DNA of 64,000 nucleotides from Dyella flagellata (GCF_030160275.1 NZ_BSOA01000002.1:124001-188000); one strand, 5' to 3'; shown: positions 1-9,914, numbered from the stretch's first letter. Notes: a model not told the origin generated them from the sequence alone. Made by a program: numbers and translations.

Positions 1-702
1 CAGCTGCTTCTTGCTGGCTTCCAGAATCTTCGACTGGCTGTCGATCATGTCTTGCGTAGCGGCAATCTGCGCGCGCAACGAAGCCTCTTGCACAGCAGCG
101 TTGACGAGATTGGACGTCAACGTGAGGTAGGTCGCCTCCAATTGGAAACGCTGCGCATCCGCCTGCGCCACCAGCGATTCGACGGTACGGCGGTTGGCAC
201 CCCACACATCAGGTGTATAGGACACGCTGACCTGCGCCGTGGTGAGGTCGTAGAACGTCGCACCCGACTGGGCCGGGCTGGCGAGCGTACCGGCGATTTT
301 CTGACGCGTAGGATCGACGCTGCCGTTGACTGCGGGCAAATAGAAGCCGCGTTGTGCACGCACGTTTTCCCAGGCCGCCCTCAAGGCAGCCTGCGCCGCC
401 GCCGCATCGGGATTGTGCTTGAGTGCATCGTCGATCAGGCCGTTCAAGGGCTGGGAGCGAAACAGCGTCCACCATTGACCGGGTATGTCCACGCCCGGCT
501 CAAACCGCTGCGCCTGCCCACTCGCACCTGGCGCGGACGCTGTCGTGGATGGCACACCCTCTTCCGTGTACCCCTGGGCAGCGGGTGGCGTCGGCCGATG
601 ATAGTCGGGGCCCACCGCGCAACCGGCCAGAGCAAGGCTCAGCCCCAGCGCCAGCGCATGAACGCGCCCTTTGCAAAGATCGATCTTCGCCAGCATGGTC
701 AT
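1..702 (-). CDS. NodT/TolC-type outer membrane efflux lipoprotein (partial, N-terminal 234 aa)
   Basis: This is the outer-membrane channel of a tripartite efflux pump. The reading frame is open from 702 to the left edge, so the C-terminal half is missing. The N-terminus carries a lipoprotein signal with lipobox LAGC (Cys28), followed by CAVGPDYHRP, a segment typical of the NodT family. Alpha-helical hairpin sequence of the OEP domain follows (AAWENVRAQRGFYLPAVNGS). I start it at the ATG at 702 because this ATG overlaps the TGA of the upstream RND gene (ATGA); an in-frame ATG at 696 is possible. The gene is third in the operon after the fusion protein and the pump. The family assignment is strong, but the exported substrate cannot be told from this protein. 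Confidence 0.9.
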   Translation of the reverse strand, partial: MTMLAKIDLCKGRVHALALGLSLALAGCAVGPDYHRPTPPAAQGYTEEGVPSTTASAPGASGQAQRFEPGVDIPGQWWTLFRSQPLNGLIDDALKHNPDAAAAQAALRAAWENVRAQRGFYLPAVNGSVDPTRQKIAGTLASPAQSGATFYDLTTAQVSVSYTPDVWGANRRTVESLVAQADAQRFQLEATYLTLTSNLVNAAVQEASLRAQIAATQDMIDSQSKILEASKKQL

Positions 703-3700
703 AGCTCCACCTCGGATGGCGCATGCCCCCAGCGCTTGTTGATGAAATTCTCCAGGCCGAAGTACAGGGTCGGCAGGATGTACAGCGTCAGCAGCGTGGC
801 GACTGGCAGGCCACCCACTACCACCGTCGCGAGCCCGCGCTGCACGTCGGTACCGATGCCGGTCGCCAACGCCGCCGGCAGCATGCCGATGCTGGCCACC
901 GTGGCCGTCATCAGTACCGGACGGAAACGTTCTGTCGCCCCCACCAGCACGGCTTCGAACAGCGACAGGCCTTCCCTGCGCACGCGGTTAATGTTCGACA
1001 CCATGATGATGCCGTTCTGCACCGCCACGCCAAACAAGGCAATGAAGCCCACCGCGGTAGCGATATTCAGTGTTTCGCCACGCACGTGCAGGGCGAGCAA
1101 ACCGCCCACGGTCGCCAGGGGCACCACTCCGAGCACCAGCACCGCCTGGTGGAACTTGCCGAACTCGGCGAACAGCAGCACTGCCATGATCGCGAGGACC
1201 ATGCCCATCACCACGGTCAGGCGGGCCTGTGCGCGCTGTGCGTTCTGGAAATTGCCCGCCCATTCCAGCTGATACTTCTGCTGGTCGAAATGCACCTTCG
1301 CATTGATCTGGGCCTGCGCATCGGCGAGGTATTCGGATAACGCGCGATCACGGTTGTCGATGCGGATGGTGAGTTCACGCTGGCCGTGTTCGTGCGCGAT
1401 CGTGCTTTCGCCCGAGACCAGCTTGATGTCCGCCACTTGCTTGAGCGGCACCTGCGCGCCGCTGGCTGAGGTCAGCGGCAGCTCGCCCACTGCCTGCAGG
1501 CTGTTGGCGACATCGTTGGAGACACGCGCAGTGACGTTGTAGATGCGATCAGCCACATACACCTGGGTAATCGGCGCGCCGCCAATCGTGGTCTGGATCA
1601 GGTTGGTGATGTCGCTGACATTGATGCCGTAACGCGCCGCCGCATCGCGATTGGCCTTGATCTCCAGCTGCGGAATCGGCGGCTCCTGGAAGATCGATGC
1701 GTCGGCGGTGCCGCGTATGCCCTTGAGCACGTCCACGATCTGATTGCCAACCCGGCGCATGTCATCGAGATCGTCGCCATAGATGCGCAATACCAGCGGA
1801 CTATGCGCGCCACCGATCATGTCGTTCTCGCCGTCGATGATCGGCTGGCTGATGCCGACGCTCATGCCCGGCAACTGCTGCATGCGCGCATTGAACTTGC
1901 GCAGGAATGCCCCCTTGGTTTCGCCGTTGGCCCAGGTGCTGTACGGCTTCAGCCCCACACCAGCCTCCACGTGCGAAGGTGTCCAAGGATCGGTACCCGT
2001 ATCGTTGCGGCCGAGCTGGGTCACCACATACGACACTTCGGGAAATTCGCGCACGGCCTTGCGCAACTCGGCCGTCATCTGGCTGGCCTTGTCCAGCGAA
2101 AGGCCCGGTGGCATTTGCACCTGCAGCCACAGCGAGCCTTCGTCCAGATCGGGCAGGAATTCGCGGCCGATGGTGGCGCCAAGGATCAGCACGCCGCAAA
2201 ACGCGATGCCGGCGATCGCATAGGCCACCGGCAACTGGTGCAACAACCGGCCAAGACTGTGCGTGAAGCCGGCCTGCAGGGCCTCCAGCGGCTTGTTGTG
2301 GAAGATCTTGCGCGGCTTGCGCAAGGCCAGATAGGCCAACGCGGGCGTCAGCGTTACCGTGCACAGCAGGGCGGCGAGCAAAGCATAGCCCACGGTGAAA
2401 GCCATCGGCCGGAACAGCTTGCCTTCGGCATGCTCGAAGGCGAACAGCGGCAAGTAGGCGGTGATGATGATCAGCGTGGCGAAGAAGATGGAGCGTCCGA
2501 CATGGCCGGTCACCTCCATTACGTCGTCTTCGGTCAGCACCTCGGTGGGCTTGTGCTCGCGCTTGCGCAGGATCGCCTCGGTGACCACGATGGCGCCGTC
2601 AACGATCACGCCGAAGTCGATCGCGCCGAGCGAAAACAGGTTCGCCGACATGTGCGTGAACTGCATCAGGATGAACACGGTGACCAGCGACATCGGAATC
2701 GCCACCGCCGCCACCATGGCCGAACGCGGACTGCCCAGGAACAGGATCAGCACGATGCACACCAGGCCGATGCCTTCCATCACGGTGTGAAAGACTTTTT
2801 CCTTGGTGGCGTTCACCAGGTCGTCGCGGTCGATGTACGGCACGATCTGCACGTCCTGCGCGGCCAGCTGCTTGTTCAGCTCCGCCACCTTGGCGTGAAT
2901 GCCGTCCAGCACGTGCGACGGATTCTCGTACTTGAGCAGATCGACGATGCCTTCGATGGTGTCCGGATTATTGTCCTTGCCAAGGATGCCCTCGCGCACC
3001 TGATGGCCGTAGCGCAACTTGCCCAGTTGGCGCACCAGCACCGGTACGCCGTTATTCTGCGTGACCACGATGTCGCCGAGGTCCTTCAGCGTATGCACCA
3101 TGCCGACGCCGCGCACGATATACGACTGCTCGCCGCGCGTGATGCGCCCGCCGCCAGCGTTGGATGTATTGGCGGAGATCGCCGCCGTCACTTGATTGAC
3201 ACTGACGCCGTAGTGCAACAGTTGCTGTGGATCGAGTTCGAGCTGGAATTCCTTGGTGAAGCCGCCGAAGTTGTCGACATTGATCACGCCGGACACTTTC
3301 TGCAGTCCCGGGATCACGATCCAGCGCTGGATCTCGGAAAGCTGCATCAGGTTCTTGCTCTTGGATTCGAGCGTGTAGCGATAGATTTCACCGGCCGGGC
3401 CGCTCACCGGGTCGAGCGACGGAGTGACACCCGTAGGCAAGGTGACCTGGCCCAAGGCGTTCTGGACGCGTTGGCGCACCCAGTAATCGTCGGCGCCGTC
3501 CTTGAACACCATGGTGATCAGCGACAGGCCAAAGGTGCTGCTGGAGCGCATGCTTACCAGTTGCTGCGTGGTGGCCAGCTGGCGCTCCAGGGGAATGGTG
3601 ATCTGCTGTTCGATTTCCTCGGCGGCCAGGCCCGGCACCTGCGTGGTCACCTGCGCGGTGACGTCGCTTAACTCCGGATAAGCCTCGATCGACAATTGCG

Positions 3701-3794
3701 TCCACGAATAATAGCCAAAGCAGATGACGAGGATCGTCACCACCATGAACAGCATTCGCTTCTCGAAGCAGAAGCGGAAGATCTCATTAATCAT
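699..3794 (-). CDS. Heavy-metal-efflux type RND inner membrane pump (CzcA/CusA family)
   Basis: At 1031 aa this has full length for an RND transporter, with twelve expected membrane helices and two large periplasmic loops. It sits in the inner membrane and would drive proton-coupled export through the fusion protein and outer-membrane channel encoded beside it. The fourth helix reads LGAIDFGVIVDGAIVVTEAI. The DFG...D...E pattern of proton-relay acidic residues is typical of the HME (metal) branch, not of the HAE drug pumps. The N-terminus (MINEIFRFCFEKRMLFM) and the periplasmic LDEGSLWLQVQMPPG also fit CzcA-like proteins. The start overlaps the end of the fusion-protein gene by 8 bp, which supports translational coupling. 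Whether it exports Cu/Ag, Co/Zn/Cd or something else is unresolved. Confidence 0.92.
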   Translation of the reverse strand: MINEIFRFCFEKRMLFMVVTILVICFGYYSWTQLSIEAYPELSDVTAQVTTQVPGLAAEEIEQQITIPLERQLATTQQLVSMRSSSTFGLSLITMVFKDGADDYWVRQRVQNALGQVTLPTGVTPSLDPVSGPAGEIYRYTLESKSKNLMQLSEIQRWIVIPGLQKVSGVINVDNFGGFTKEFQLELDPQQLLHYGVSVNQVTAAISANTSNAGGGRITRGEQSYIVRGVGMVHTLKDLGDIVVTQNNGVPVLVRQLGKLRYGHQVREGILGKDNNPDTIEGIVDLLKYENPSHVLDGIHAKVAELNKQLAAQDVQIVPYIDRDDLVNATKEKVFHTVMEGIGLVCIVLILFLGSPRSAMVAAVAIPMSLVTVFILMQFTHMSANLFSLGAIDFGVIVDGAIVVTEAILRKREHKPTEVLTEDDVMEVTGHVGRSIFFATLIIITAYLPLFAFEHAEGKLFRPMAFTVGYALLAALLCTVTLTPALAYLALRKPRKIFHNKPLEALQAGFTHSLGRLLHQLPVAYAIAGIAFCGVLILGATIGREFLPDLDEGSLWLQVQMPPGLSLDKASQMTAELRKAVREFPEVSYVVTQLGRNDTGTDPWTPSHVEAGVGLKPYSTWANGETKGAFLRKFNARMQQLPGMSVGISQPIIDGENDMIGGAHSPLVLRIYGDDLDDMRRVGNQIVDVLKGIRGTADASIFQEPPIPQLEIKANRDAAARYGINVSDITNLIQTTIGGAPITQVYVADRIYNVTARVSNDVANSLQAVGELPLTSASGAQVPLKQVADIKLVSGESTIAHEHGQRELTIRIDNRDRALSEYLADAQAQINAKVHFDQQKYQLEWAGNFQNAQRAQARLTVVMGMVLAIMAVLLFAEFGKFHQAVLVLGVVPLATVGGLLALHVRGETLNIATAVGFIALFGVAVQNGIIMVSNINRVRREGLSLFEAVLVGATERFRPVLMTATVASIGMLPAALATGIGTDVQRGLATVVVGGLPVATLLTLYILPTLYFGLENFINKRWGHAPSEVEL

Positions 3795-4905
3795 TGAGCA
3801 GCACTCCGCCCCTCACGATTACGCGATCACCTGCCTTCAGGCCTTTCAGCACGCGCGTGTCACCGGTTTCGTCGTAGCTCAGATCCACCGCACGGCGCTC
3901 GAACGTCCACGGCGACACCTCGACGAACACGCTGATGGTGTCGTTGTTCATCAGCAAGGCCGATTCCGGCACGAAGACCTGCGCCGGCTGCGGCACGTCG
4001 ATGCTGACGTTCGCATACATGTTGGGCTTGAGCTTGCCATCGGCGTTGGCAAATTCCGCACGCACCAGGTCTCGCCGCGTATCCGGCTGCAGCACGGGTT
4101 GCACGAAAGCCACCGTGCCATGGAACACCTGGCCCGGATAAGCCGACAGCACGGCATCGACCTTTTCGCCTTTGGCGATCAGCCCCACGTCACTTTCCGG
4201 CACGTTGGAGGTGATCCACACCGAATCCAGATTCGAGATGACCATCATCGCGGCAGTGGCGTCGTTGACGTACACGCCCGGCGATACCGACAGCGTCGTG
4301 ATATAGCCACTGGTCGGCGCAACAACCTGCATCAAGTGCTGGGTACCCTGTGTGCCACCCACCGCGGTAAGGCGGGTCTGGGCGCGAGTGAGCTCCGCCA
4401 GCGCCTGGTTGTAACCGCTTTGCGCCGATTCCAGATCCTTGGTGGCATTGCCACCGGCGGCCTGAACCGCGCGCGCGCGGTTCAGCGCTTTCTTTGCAAG
4501 ATCCAGTGCATCGCGCGCTTTGGCGACGTCGGCGGCAGCCTGGGCGTAATCGCCCGAGTCAATAACGGCCAGCAGCTGGCCTTTGCCGACATGCTCGCCC
4601 AGCCCAACCTTCAGCTTCATCACTTTGCCGGTGAGCGGCGGCAGCACGTTCGCGGTATGCGCGGGATCGGCCTCCACGTTGGCCGGAAATACCATCGCAT
4701 GTGGCGCCTGGCGCGCCTCGACCTGCTGCACCACCAGCTCTTTGCGCAGCGGCGAGCCGTCGGGGACCTTGATCTGGTCGTGGTCGACCGTAAACGGCGG
4801 CGTTTCGGCCGGTTCGCTCCCGCCATGCGAGCAGGCAGCCACATTCAGCGCCAGGGCCACGGCAACCGCCAGTCGCCATCCTTGTTTATTCAGCAGGTGA
4901 AGCAT
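3787..4905 (-). CDS. RND periplasmic adaptor (membrane fusion) lipoprotein, CzcB/CusB-like
   Basis: This 372-aa adaptor bridges the RND pump and the outer-membrane channel. Its signal peptide ends in a lipobox (NVAAC, Cys25), so it should be an inner-membrane-anchored lipoprotein. The order is that of an HlyD-family adaptor: a lipoyl/barrel half (LPPLTGKVMKLKVGLGEHVG), an alpha-hairpin rich in Ala/Leu/Lys (about 120-190), the second lipoyl half (VVAPTSGYITTLSVSPGVYV), then beta-barrel and membrane-proximal domains (PNMYANVSIDVPQP). It is the first gene of the operon, and the roughly 215 bp upstream probably hold the promoter. No His/Met-rich metal-binding tail is present, so metal specificity stays open. 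Confidence 0.9.
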   Translation of the reverse strand: MLHLLNKQGWRLAVAVALALNVAACSHGGSEPAETPPFTVDHDQIKVPDGSPLRKELVVQQVEARQAPHAMVFPANVEADPAHTANVLPPLTGKVMKLKVGLGEHVGKGQLLAVIDSGDYAQAAADVAKARDALDLAKKALNRARAVQAAGGNATKDLESAQSGYNQALAELTRAQTRLTAVGGTQGTQHLMQVVAPTSGYITTLSVSPGVYVNDATAAMMVISNLDSVWITSNVPESDVGLIAKGEKVDAVLSAYPGQVFHGTVAFVQPVLQPDTRRDLVRAEFANADGKLKPNMYANVSIDVPQPAQVFVPESALLMNNDTISVFVEVSPWTFERRAVDLSYDETGDTRVLKGLKAGDRVIVRGGVLLND

Positions 4906-5120
4906 GGGTGTTCCTCATCGTTGCCGCGCTATGGCACTTCCCCGTAACCACGAGGCCATAACGTTGTTGCAATACGGTGAAGGGTGCAAGGCAAGGTGTT
5001 GCACATGCCTTACAGGCCCGGACCGCGGTTGGACCGCTGCCAGCCGCTACCGGGTCATCGGCAGCAGTCAGCGAGGCGGGCTAATAGTGGGAGGTTCGGC
5101 TTGCGTATGACTGTCCAATT
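4906..5120. other. Intergenic region upstream of the efflux operon
   Basis: These 215 bp lie between the start of the efflux operon and the stop of the phosphate-transporter-like gene, both on the minus strand. The operon promoter should be here. I do not recognise a clear regulator box, and short overlapping frames in this stretch show no coding character. Confidence 0.4.
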
Positions 5121-6788
5121 TCAGGCTTTTCCTTCTGCAGCGGTGTGGTTGCCATTGGGTTGGACCAGCCTGCCCTGCAGCAGGCCGGCGCGTTCCAGCG
5201 GCAGGTAGGCGATCGCCGCCAGATGCGAGTGGATGCGGCGCAGATCGCGCAGGATGCGCAGGTACACATCGCCACCGCCGCCGTCGCGCTGCTGGCGCAG
5301 GTCGCGGATGTGCCGGTCGGAGGCGTCGTTTTCCAGGCGCCACAGCAACTCCTTGCGCTCCATCAGGTGCTGGGCTGCGCGTAGATCACCGCGCATGAAC
5401 ACCGCAAGGGCCAATCGCAGGCTTTCCATGATCTGCGCATGCATGGCGGCAAGGTCCTGGATGTCATCGGCTGAGAAATCCTGCCCGCTTTGTGCTTTCT
5501 TCGAGGCGAATTCCACCAGGTTGTTCGCGGTGATATCGCCGATGTGCTCGATATTGATCACGAATGCATGGATTTCCTGGCTGCGTTCGCCGTCTTCCTC
5601 ATTCAAGGCTTCGCTACCCAGGTCGGCCAGATACTGCCGAATGGCGACGCCCAGGCGATCCAGATACGGGTCCATCTTGCTGATGGAGGCGGCACGCACG
5701 CTGTCATCCTTGCCAAAAATCTCGACCAGTCCCTTCAACATGCCCTCGACCATGTCGGCCATCCGCATGGACTCGCGCTGTGCATTGACCAGCGCTACGC
5801 CAGCACTCTCCAGTGCGGCCTCATCCAGATACAGCGGCACGCCCTGATCGGCGGGCTTAGGCGGCTCCGGCAGCAGACGTACCAGCCATTGCGCAAGCTT
5901 GTTTACCGGCAACAGGAAGATCAGCGCCAGTGCGAGATTGAACGCGGTGTGGAAGTTCACCGCGACGCGCGCAGGCGTATCACCCAGCGCCGACAAAGAG
6001 TGCGCCAGTGGATGCAGCAACGGCAGGCAAACCAGGCAGCCAAACGCGCGCACCAGCAAGTTGCCGAACGGCAGCCGCCGTGCGACCGGTGTATGCGCTT
6101 CGAACAAAGCCGGCAAGGTGCTACCGAGATTGGCGCCAAGCACAAGCGCTATCGCACCTGGCGCATCGACGACGCCACCTGTGGCAAGCGATACGATCAG
6201 CAGCACTACGGCCACGCTGGAATGGCACATCCAGGTCAACAGCGCAGCGACCAGCATGGCCATCACCGGCTCTTCCGCCAGGGCCTGCATGCCCGCCTTG
6301 AGCAACTGCGCGTTTTCCATCGGCGCCATGGTCAGCACCAACAGATGCAGCGCCAACAGCATCAAGCCGAGGCCAATACCGACGCGACCGAGGTTTTCGT
6401 AGCGCGCATCGTCGCTGCGACGATAGATAGCCATGCCAACCAGAATCAGCACCGGGGCGATCAAGGCGATGTTGAACGACATCACTTGCACGATCAGCGT
6501 GGTGCCGACGTTGGCGCCAAGCATCACCGCCAGCCCCGGGGCCAGGCCGAGCATGCCACTGGCGGCGAACGAGGTGGCCATCATGCCAGTGGCCGTACTG
6601 CTCTGTAGCAGCGCAGTAACGCAGATGCCGAACGCAAAGGCGCTTGGCCGGGTGCCGAGAAAGCGGCCCAGCGAGCGGCGCAATGCGCTGCCATAGCCGC
6701 GCAGCACGCCGCTGGTGACCATGTGCGTGCCCCACAAAAGCAGGGCGACATAACCGGCAATGTCGAAGAGTGCGAAGGTGCCTTTCAT
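5121..6788 (-). CDS. Na+/Pi cotransporter family protein (NptA/YjbB type) with C-terminal PhoU-like domain
   Basis: This 555-aa inner-membrane protein has two Na/Pi-cotransporter repeats. The first carries the signature ALLQSSTATG near residue 60 and the second has MCHSSVAVVLLIVSLATGG near residue 190, followed by GANLGSTLPA. These QSS motifs are the substrate-binding hallmark of the NaPi-II/YjbB family. From about residue 340 onward the sequence becomes helical and charged (MADMVEGMLKGLVEIFGKD, INIEHIGDITANNLVEFA), which matches a PhoU-like domain. The likely role is phosphate movement, often export in bacterial homologues, or control of phosphate flux. It is downstream of mgtA on the same strand, separated by a REPIN, so it may be transcribed alone. 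Confidence 0.85.
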   Translation of the reverse strand: MKGTFALFDIAGYVALLLWGTHMVTSGVLRGYGSALRRSLGRFLGTRPSAFAFGICVTALLQSSTATGMMATSFAASGMLGLAPGLAVMLGANVGTTLIVQVMSFNIALIAPVLILVGMAIYRRSDDARYENLGRVGIGLGLMLLALHLLVLTMAPMENAQLLKAGMQALAEEPVMAMLVAALLTWMCHSSVAVVLLIVSLATGGVVDAPGAIALVLGANLGSTLPALFEAHTPVARRLPFGNLLVRAFGCLVCLPLLHPLAHSLSALGDTPARVAVNFHTAFNLALALIFLLPVNKLAQWLVRLLPEPPKPADQGVPLYLDEAALESAGVALVNAQRESMRMADMVEGMLKGLVEIFGKDDSVRAASISKMDPYLDRLGVAIRQYLADLGSEALNEEDGERSQEIHAFVINIEHIGDITANNLVEFASKKAQSGQDFSADDIQDLAAMHAQIMESLRLALAVFMRGDLRAAQHLMERKELLWRLENDASDRHIRDLRQQRDGGGGDVYLRILRDLRRIHSHLAAIAYLPLERAGLLQGRLVQPNGNHTAAEGKA

Positions 6789-6824
6789 GGCCGGCCTCCC
6801 TGTAATTTTCTTGGTGATTTTTAT

Positions 6825-6892
6825 GTAGGCTGGGATGCCAATCCCAGCCTTCTTGCGGCTTTCAGGATGCTGGGATTCGCATCCCAGCCTAC
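6825..6892. repeat. REPIN-like element 1 (paired GTAG-footed REP hairpins)
   Basis: The element starts with GTAGGCTGGGAT-gcca-ATCCCAGC and ends with the mirrored GCTGGGAT-tcgc-ATCCCAGCCTAC, with about 20 nt of unrelated spacer between them. Each half folds into an 8-bp hairpin and the two halves are inverted copies with GTAG/CTAC at the outer ends. It lies between the mgtA stop and the transporter start. The same layout recurs five more times in this window. Confidence 0.9.
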
Positions 6893-6896
6893 GAAC

Positions 6897-9551
6897 TTAT
6901 AGCCACCCTCGGAACCGGCGGATATACAACAGCTTCATCGCCTGCGTCAGCGCGCAATACGCCAGCACGGTCGCCGCCAACCAACCGAAGTACACCCACG
7001 GCAGCTCCAGCATGCCCAGTTTGGCGCCGATGCCGGTATACGGAATCGCGATGCCGATGACGATGATCGCCGTGGTCAGCGCCAGCACCGGCGCCGCTGC
7101 CACGCTCTGCAGGAACGGAACCTTGCGCGTGCGGATCATGTGCACCACCAGCGTCTGCGTCAGCAGGCTCTCGATGAACCAGCCCGATTGGAAGAACGAT
7201 TGGTGGTCCGGATTGTTCGCGCCGAACACGTACCACAACAGCAGGAAGGTGGTGATATCGAACACCGAGCTGGACGGTCCGATCCAGAACATGAAGCGGC
7301 CGATGTCGCTGGCATCCCACTTGCGCGGCTTGCTCAGGTATTCGTCGTCCATGCGGTCGAACGGAATCGACAGCTGCGAAATGTCGTACAGCAGATTCAA
7401 CACCAGCACCTGCAGCGGCAGCATCGGCAGGAACGGCAGGAACACCGCCGCCACCACCATGCTCAGCACGTTGCCGAAGTTGGAGCTGGCCGTCATCTTG
7501 ATGTACTTGATGATGTTGCCGAAGGTTACGCGGCCTTCCAGCACGCCCTCCTCCAGCACCATCAGGTTCTTTTCCAGCAGGATGATGTCGGCCGATTCCT
7601 TGGCGATATCGGTGGCGGTATCCACCGAAATGCCCACGTCCGCCTCGCGCAAGGCCGGCGCGTCGTTGATGCCGTCGCCGAGGAAACCCACCGTATGGCC
7701 CTGGCGCTGTAGCGAGGTCACCACGCGCGCCTTCTGCAGCGGCGACATCTTGGCAAACACGGTGGTGCGTTTCACCAGCTCGTCCAGCGCCGTATCGTCC
7801 AGCGGCTCGATATCGCGCCCTTGCGCCGAGTGTTCCACGTCCAGGCCGACTTCGCGGCAGATCTTGCGCGTCACCGCCTCGTTGTCGCCGGTGATCACCT
7901 TCACTTCCACGCCGTGCTGGTGGAGCGCGGCGATCGCGGTGGCGGCCGTATCTTTCGGCGGATCGAGGAAGGCCAGGCAGCCGATCGCGGTCAGCTCGGT
8001 TTCGTCAGCCAGGCTGTAAGCGCGATTGCTCGGCGCTTGCTGCTTGACCGCCACGATCAGCACACGCAGGCCGTCTTCATTCAAGCGGCGCGTCATCGCC
8101 TTGATCTCGCGGCGGCGCTCTTCGGTCATCGGTATGACCTGGTCGCCTTGCCGCTCGGTGGAGGAAATGGCGAGCATCTCTTCCACGGCGCCCTTGCACA
8201 CCAGCAGGTGATGACCCTCGCCATTGGCAAGCACCACCGACATGCGACGGCGCTGGAAATCGAACGGGATTTCATCCACCACGCGGTAGCGCGCAATGAT
8301 CGGTTCGAGATCGCGATGCGCCAGCACCGCCTTGTCCATCAGGTTCTTCAGACCGGTCTGGAAGTGGCTGTTGAGGTAGCCGTATTCCAGCGCGTCGTCC
8401 GAATCCTCGCCGTCCAGGTCGAGATGGCGCTCCAGCACGATCTTGTCCAGCGTCAGCGTGCCGGTCTTGTCGGTGCACAGCACATCCATCGCACCGAAGT
8501 TCTGGATCGCGTTCAGGCGCTTCACCACCACCTTGCGCTTGGACATCGCCATCGCGCCCTTGGCGAGATTGGCGGTAACGATCAGCGGCAGCATCTCCGG
8601 CGTCAGGCCCACCGCCACCGACAGCGCGAACATCAGCGCTTCGAGAAAGCCGTGCTTGTACCACTGGATGCCCAGCACCACCGGCACCATCACCAGCATG
8701 AAGCGGATCAGCAGCCAGCTGACACTCTTTACGCCGCGATCGAAGCTGGTCTGCACCCGCTCACCCAGGATGCTGCTTGCCAGCGAACCCAGATAGGTGC
8801 GCGAACCGGTAGCTACCGCCACCGCGGTGGCCGAGCCGCTGACCACGTTGGTGCCCATGTAGCAGACGGTGGGCAGATCCAGCGCATTGCCCTTCTGCGC
8901 CCCGTGCGCACCGGCTTCCACAGCATGAGCTTGTGCCGGGCCGGCCTTTTCCACCGGCAGCGATTCGCCGGTGAGGATCGCCTGGCTGATGAACAGATCC
9001 TTGGCGGTGAGCAGGCGCAGGTCCGCGGGCACCATGTCACCGGCCGCCAGATGCACGATGTCGCCGACCACCAGCTCGTTCACCGGCACCTCGATCCGCT
9101 CGCTGTGGCCGTCCGAGGCGCGGCGCGTGACCGTGGAGGTGTTGCGCACCATCGCCTTGAGCTTTTCCGCCGCCTGCGAGGACCGGAATTCCTGGGTAAA
9201 GCTGAGCAGCACGCTGATGCCCACCATCACCCCGATGATGATCGGGCCGGACAAGTCGTCCGGCGTCACGAAGATCTGCACCACCGCCAGGATCAGCAGC
9301 ACGATGATGAAGGGGTTGTTGAAGGCGCGCAGCAGCTGGATCGACCAGTGCGGCGGCTTCTCGTGGGAAACCTCGTTGATGCCGTCGCGTTCGAGGCGCT
9401 CGGTGATCTGCTCTTCGTCCAGGCCGGCCAGGCTGGTATCCAGGCTACCCAGCAGGGCTTCGTTTTCGCGGAACGCGTCCTGGGCTGCCGCCACGTGCTG
9501 AGGTGCTGGGGCGATCTTGGCCTTGGCCGCCTGGGTGACTCGGTTCATCAT
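6897..9551 (-). CDS. mgtA: Magnesium-translocating P-type ATPase (MgtA/MgtB)
   Basis: This 884-aa P-type IIIB ATPase imports Mg2+ across the inner membrane with ATP hydrolysis. The phosphorylation motif DKTGTLT has its Asp near residue 361. Other P-type signatures are TGES in the actuator domain (AILTGESLPVEKAG) and GDGINDAPAL in the P domain. The N-terminal cytoplasmic region (LGSLDTSLAGLDEEQITERL) and the C-terminal helices fit MgtA-type pumps. The frame is open to a TTG at 9572, but I prefer the ATG at 9551 because GGAAGCGAAAG precedes it at a good distance. In enteric bacteria mgtA is controlled by its long leader. Here about 845 bp without another confirmed gene lies upstream and contains a candidate leader ORF. 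Confidence 0.93.
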   Translation of the reverse strand: MMNRVTQAAKAKIAPAPQHVAAAQDAFRENEALLGSLDTSLAGLDEEQITERLERDGINEVSHEKPPHWSIQLLRAFNNPFIIVLLILAVVQIFVTPDDLSGPIIIGVMVGISVLLSFTQEFRSSQAAEKLKAMVRNTSTVTRRASDGHSERIEVPVNELVVGDIVHLAAGDMVPADLRLLTAKDLFISQAILTGESLPVEKAGPAQAHAVEAGAHGAQKGNALDLPTVCYMGTNVVSGSATAVAVATGSRTYLGSLASSILGERVQTSFDRGVKSVSWLLIRFMLVMVPVVLGIQWYKHGFLEALMFALSVAVGLTPEMLPLIVTANLAKGAMAMSKRKVVVKRLNAIQNFGAMDVLCTDKTGTLTLDKIVLERHLDLDGEDSDDALEYGYLNSHFQTGLKNLMDKAVLAHRDLEPIIARYRVVDEIPFDFQRRRMSVVLANGEGHHLLVCKGAVEEMLAISSTERQGDQVIPMTEERRREIKAMTRRLNEDGLRVLIVAVKQQAPSNRAYSLADETELTAIGCLAFLDPPKDTAATAIAALHQHGVEVKVITGDNEAVTRKICREVGLDVEHSAQGRDIEPLDDTALDELVKRTTVFAKMSPLQKARVVTSLQRQGHTVGFLGDGINDAPALREADVGISVDTATDIAKESADIILLEKNLMVLEEGVLEGRVTFGNIIKYIKMTASSNFGNVLSMVVAAVFLPFLPMLPLQVLVLNLLYDISQLSIPFDRMDDEYLSKPRKWDASDIGRFMFWIGPSSSVFDITTFLLLWYVFGANNPDHQSFFQSGWFIESLLTQTLVVHMIRTRKVPFLQSVAAAPVLALTTAIIVIGIAIPYTGIGAKLGMLELPWVYFGWLAATVLAYCALTQAMKLLYIRRFRGWL

Positions 9552-9703
9552 CTTTCGCTTCCGTGGAATCAAGCTGTTGCGACGAAAGCGAGCTATAGCA
9601 AAGGCCCGCCCCCGCTAGGGCAATCCGCGGCCAGGACGACGCCCCGCGGACCGGCGTTGCGGTCCTGGCGGAGGCCACCCTTTATGCCACCGGGTATGAC
9701 GCA

Positions 9704-9895
9704 TTAGTGACTTGATACCAAATGAAGATGACGGGACGTGCGCGGCCCCTCGATCGGGGCGCGCTCGACCACCTGCCGCGAGGTCAGCGGCTGGGGAACG
9801 GTGACGGTAATACGGGGACGCACGGCCTGACGGCGGCCAGCCAGGGGGAACCGGCCCGCGGTGCGAAAACGGAAGAACTCGCGAAGGAGCTTCAT
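9704..9895 (-). CDS. Candidate 63-aa leader ORF upstream of mgtA
   Basis: This is a small Arg- and Pro-rich ORF (63 aa; MKLLREFFRFRTAGRF..., then VTVPQPLTSRQ) on the mgtA strand, ending about 150 bp before the mgtA start. Its ATG is preceded by a strong Shine-Dalgarno sequence (AGAGGAG, 8 nt spacing). Just upstream of that is a perfect 8-bp hairpin with a 3-nt loop at 9915-9933. I recognise no family. Arg/Pro-rich leader peptides control mgtA in Salmonella (MgtL), so a leader role is plausible but inferred only from position and composition. It may also be a chance ORF in GC-rich DNA. Confidence 0.4.
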   Translation of the reverse strand: MKLLREFFRFRTAGRFPLAGRRQAVRPRITVTVPQPLTSRQVVERAPIEGPRTSRHLHLVSSH

Positions 9896-9914
9896 TGGCC
9901 CATCTCCTCTTTAT

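Noticed and set aside
1803-3671. 622-aa plus-strand frame opposite the RND pump
   Set aside because: It is the antisense shadow of a well-supported RND gene, His/Gln/Arg-rich with no domain resemblance.
7821-9707. 628-aa plus-strand frame opposite mgtA
   Set aside because: Antisense of mgtA; low-complexity His/Arg/Gln composition typical of GC-rich shadow frames.
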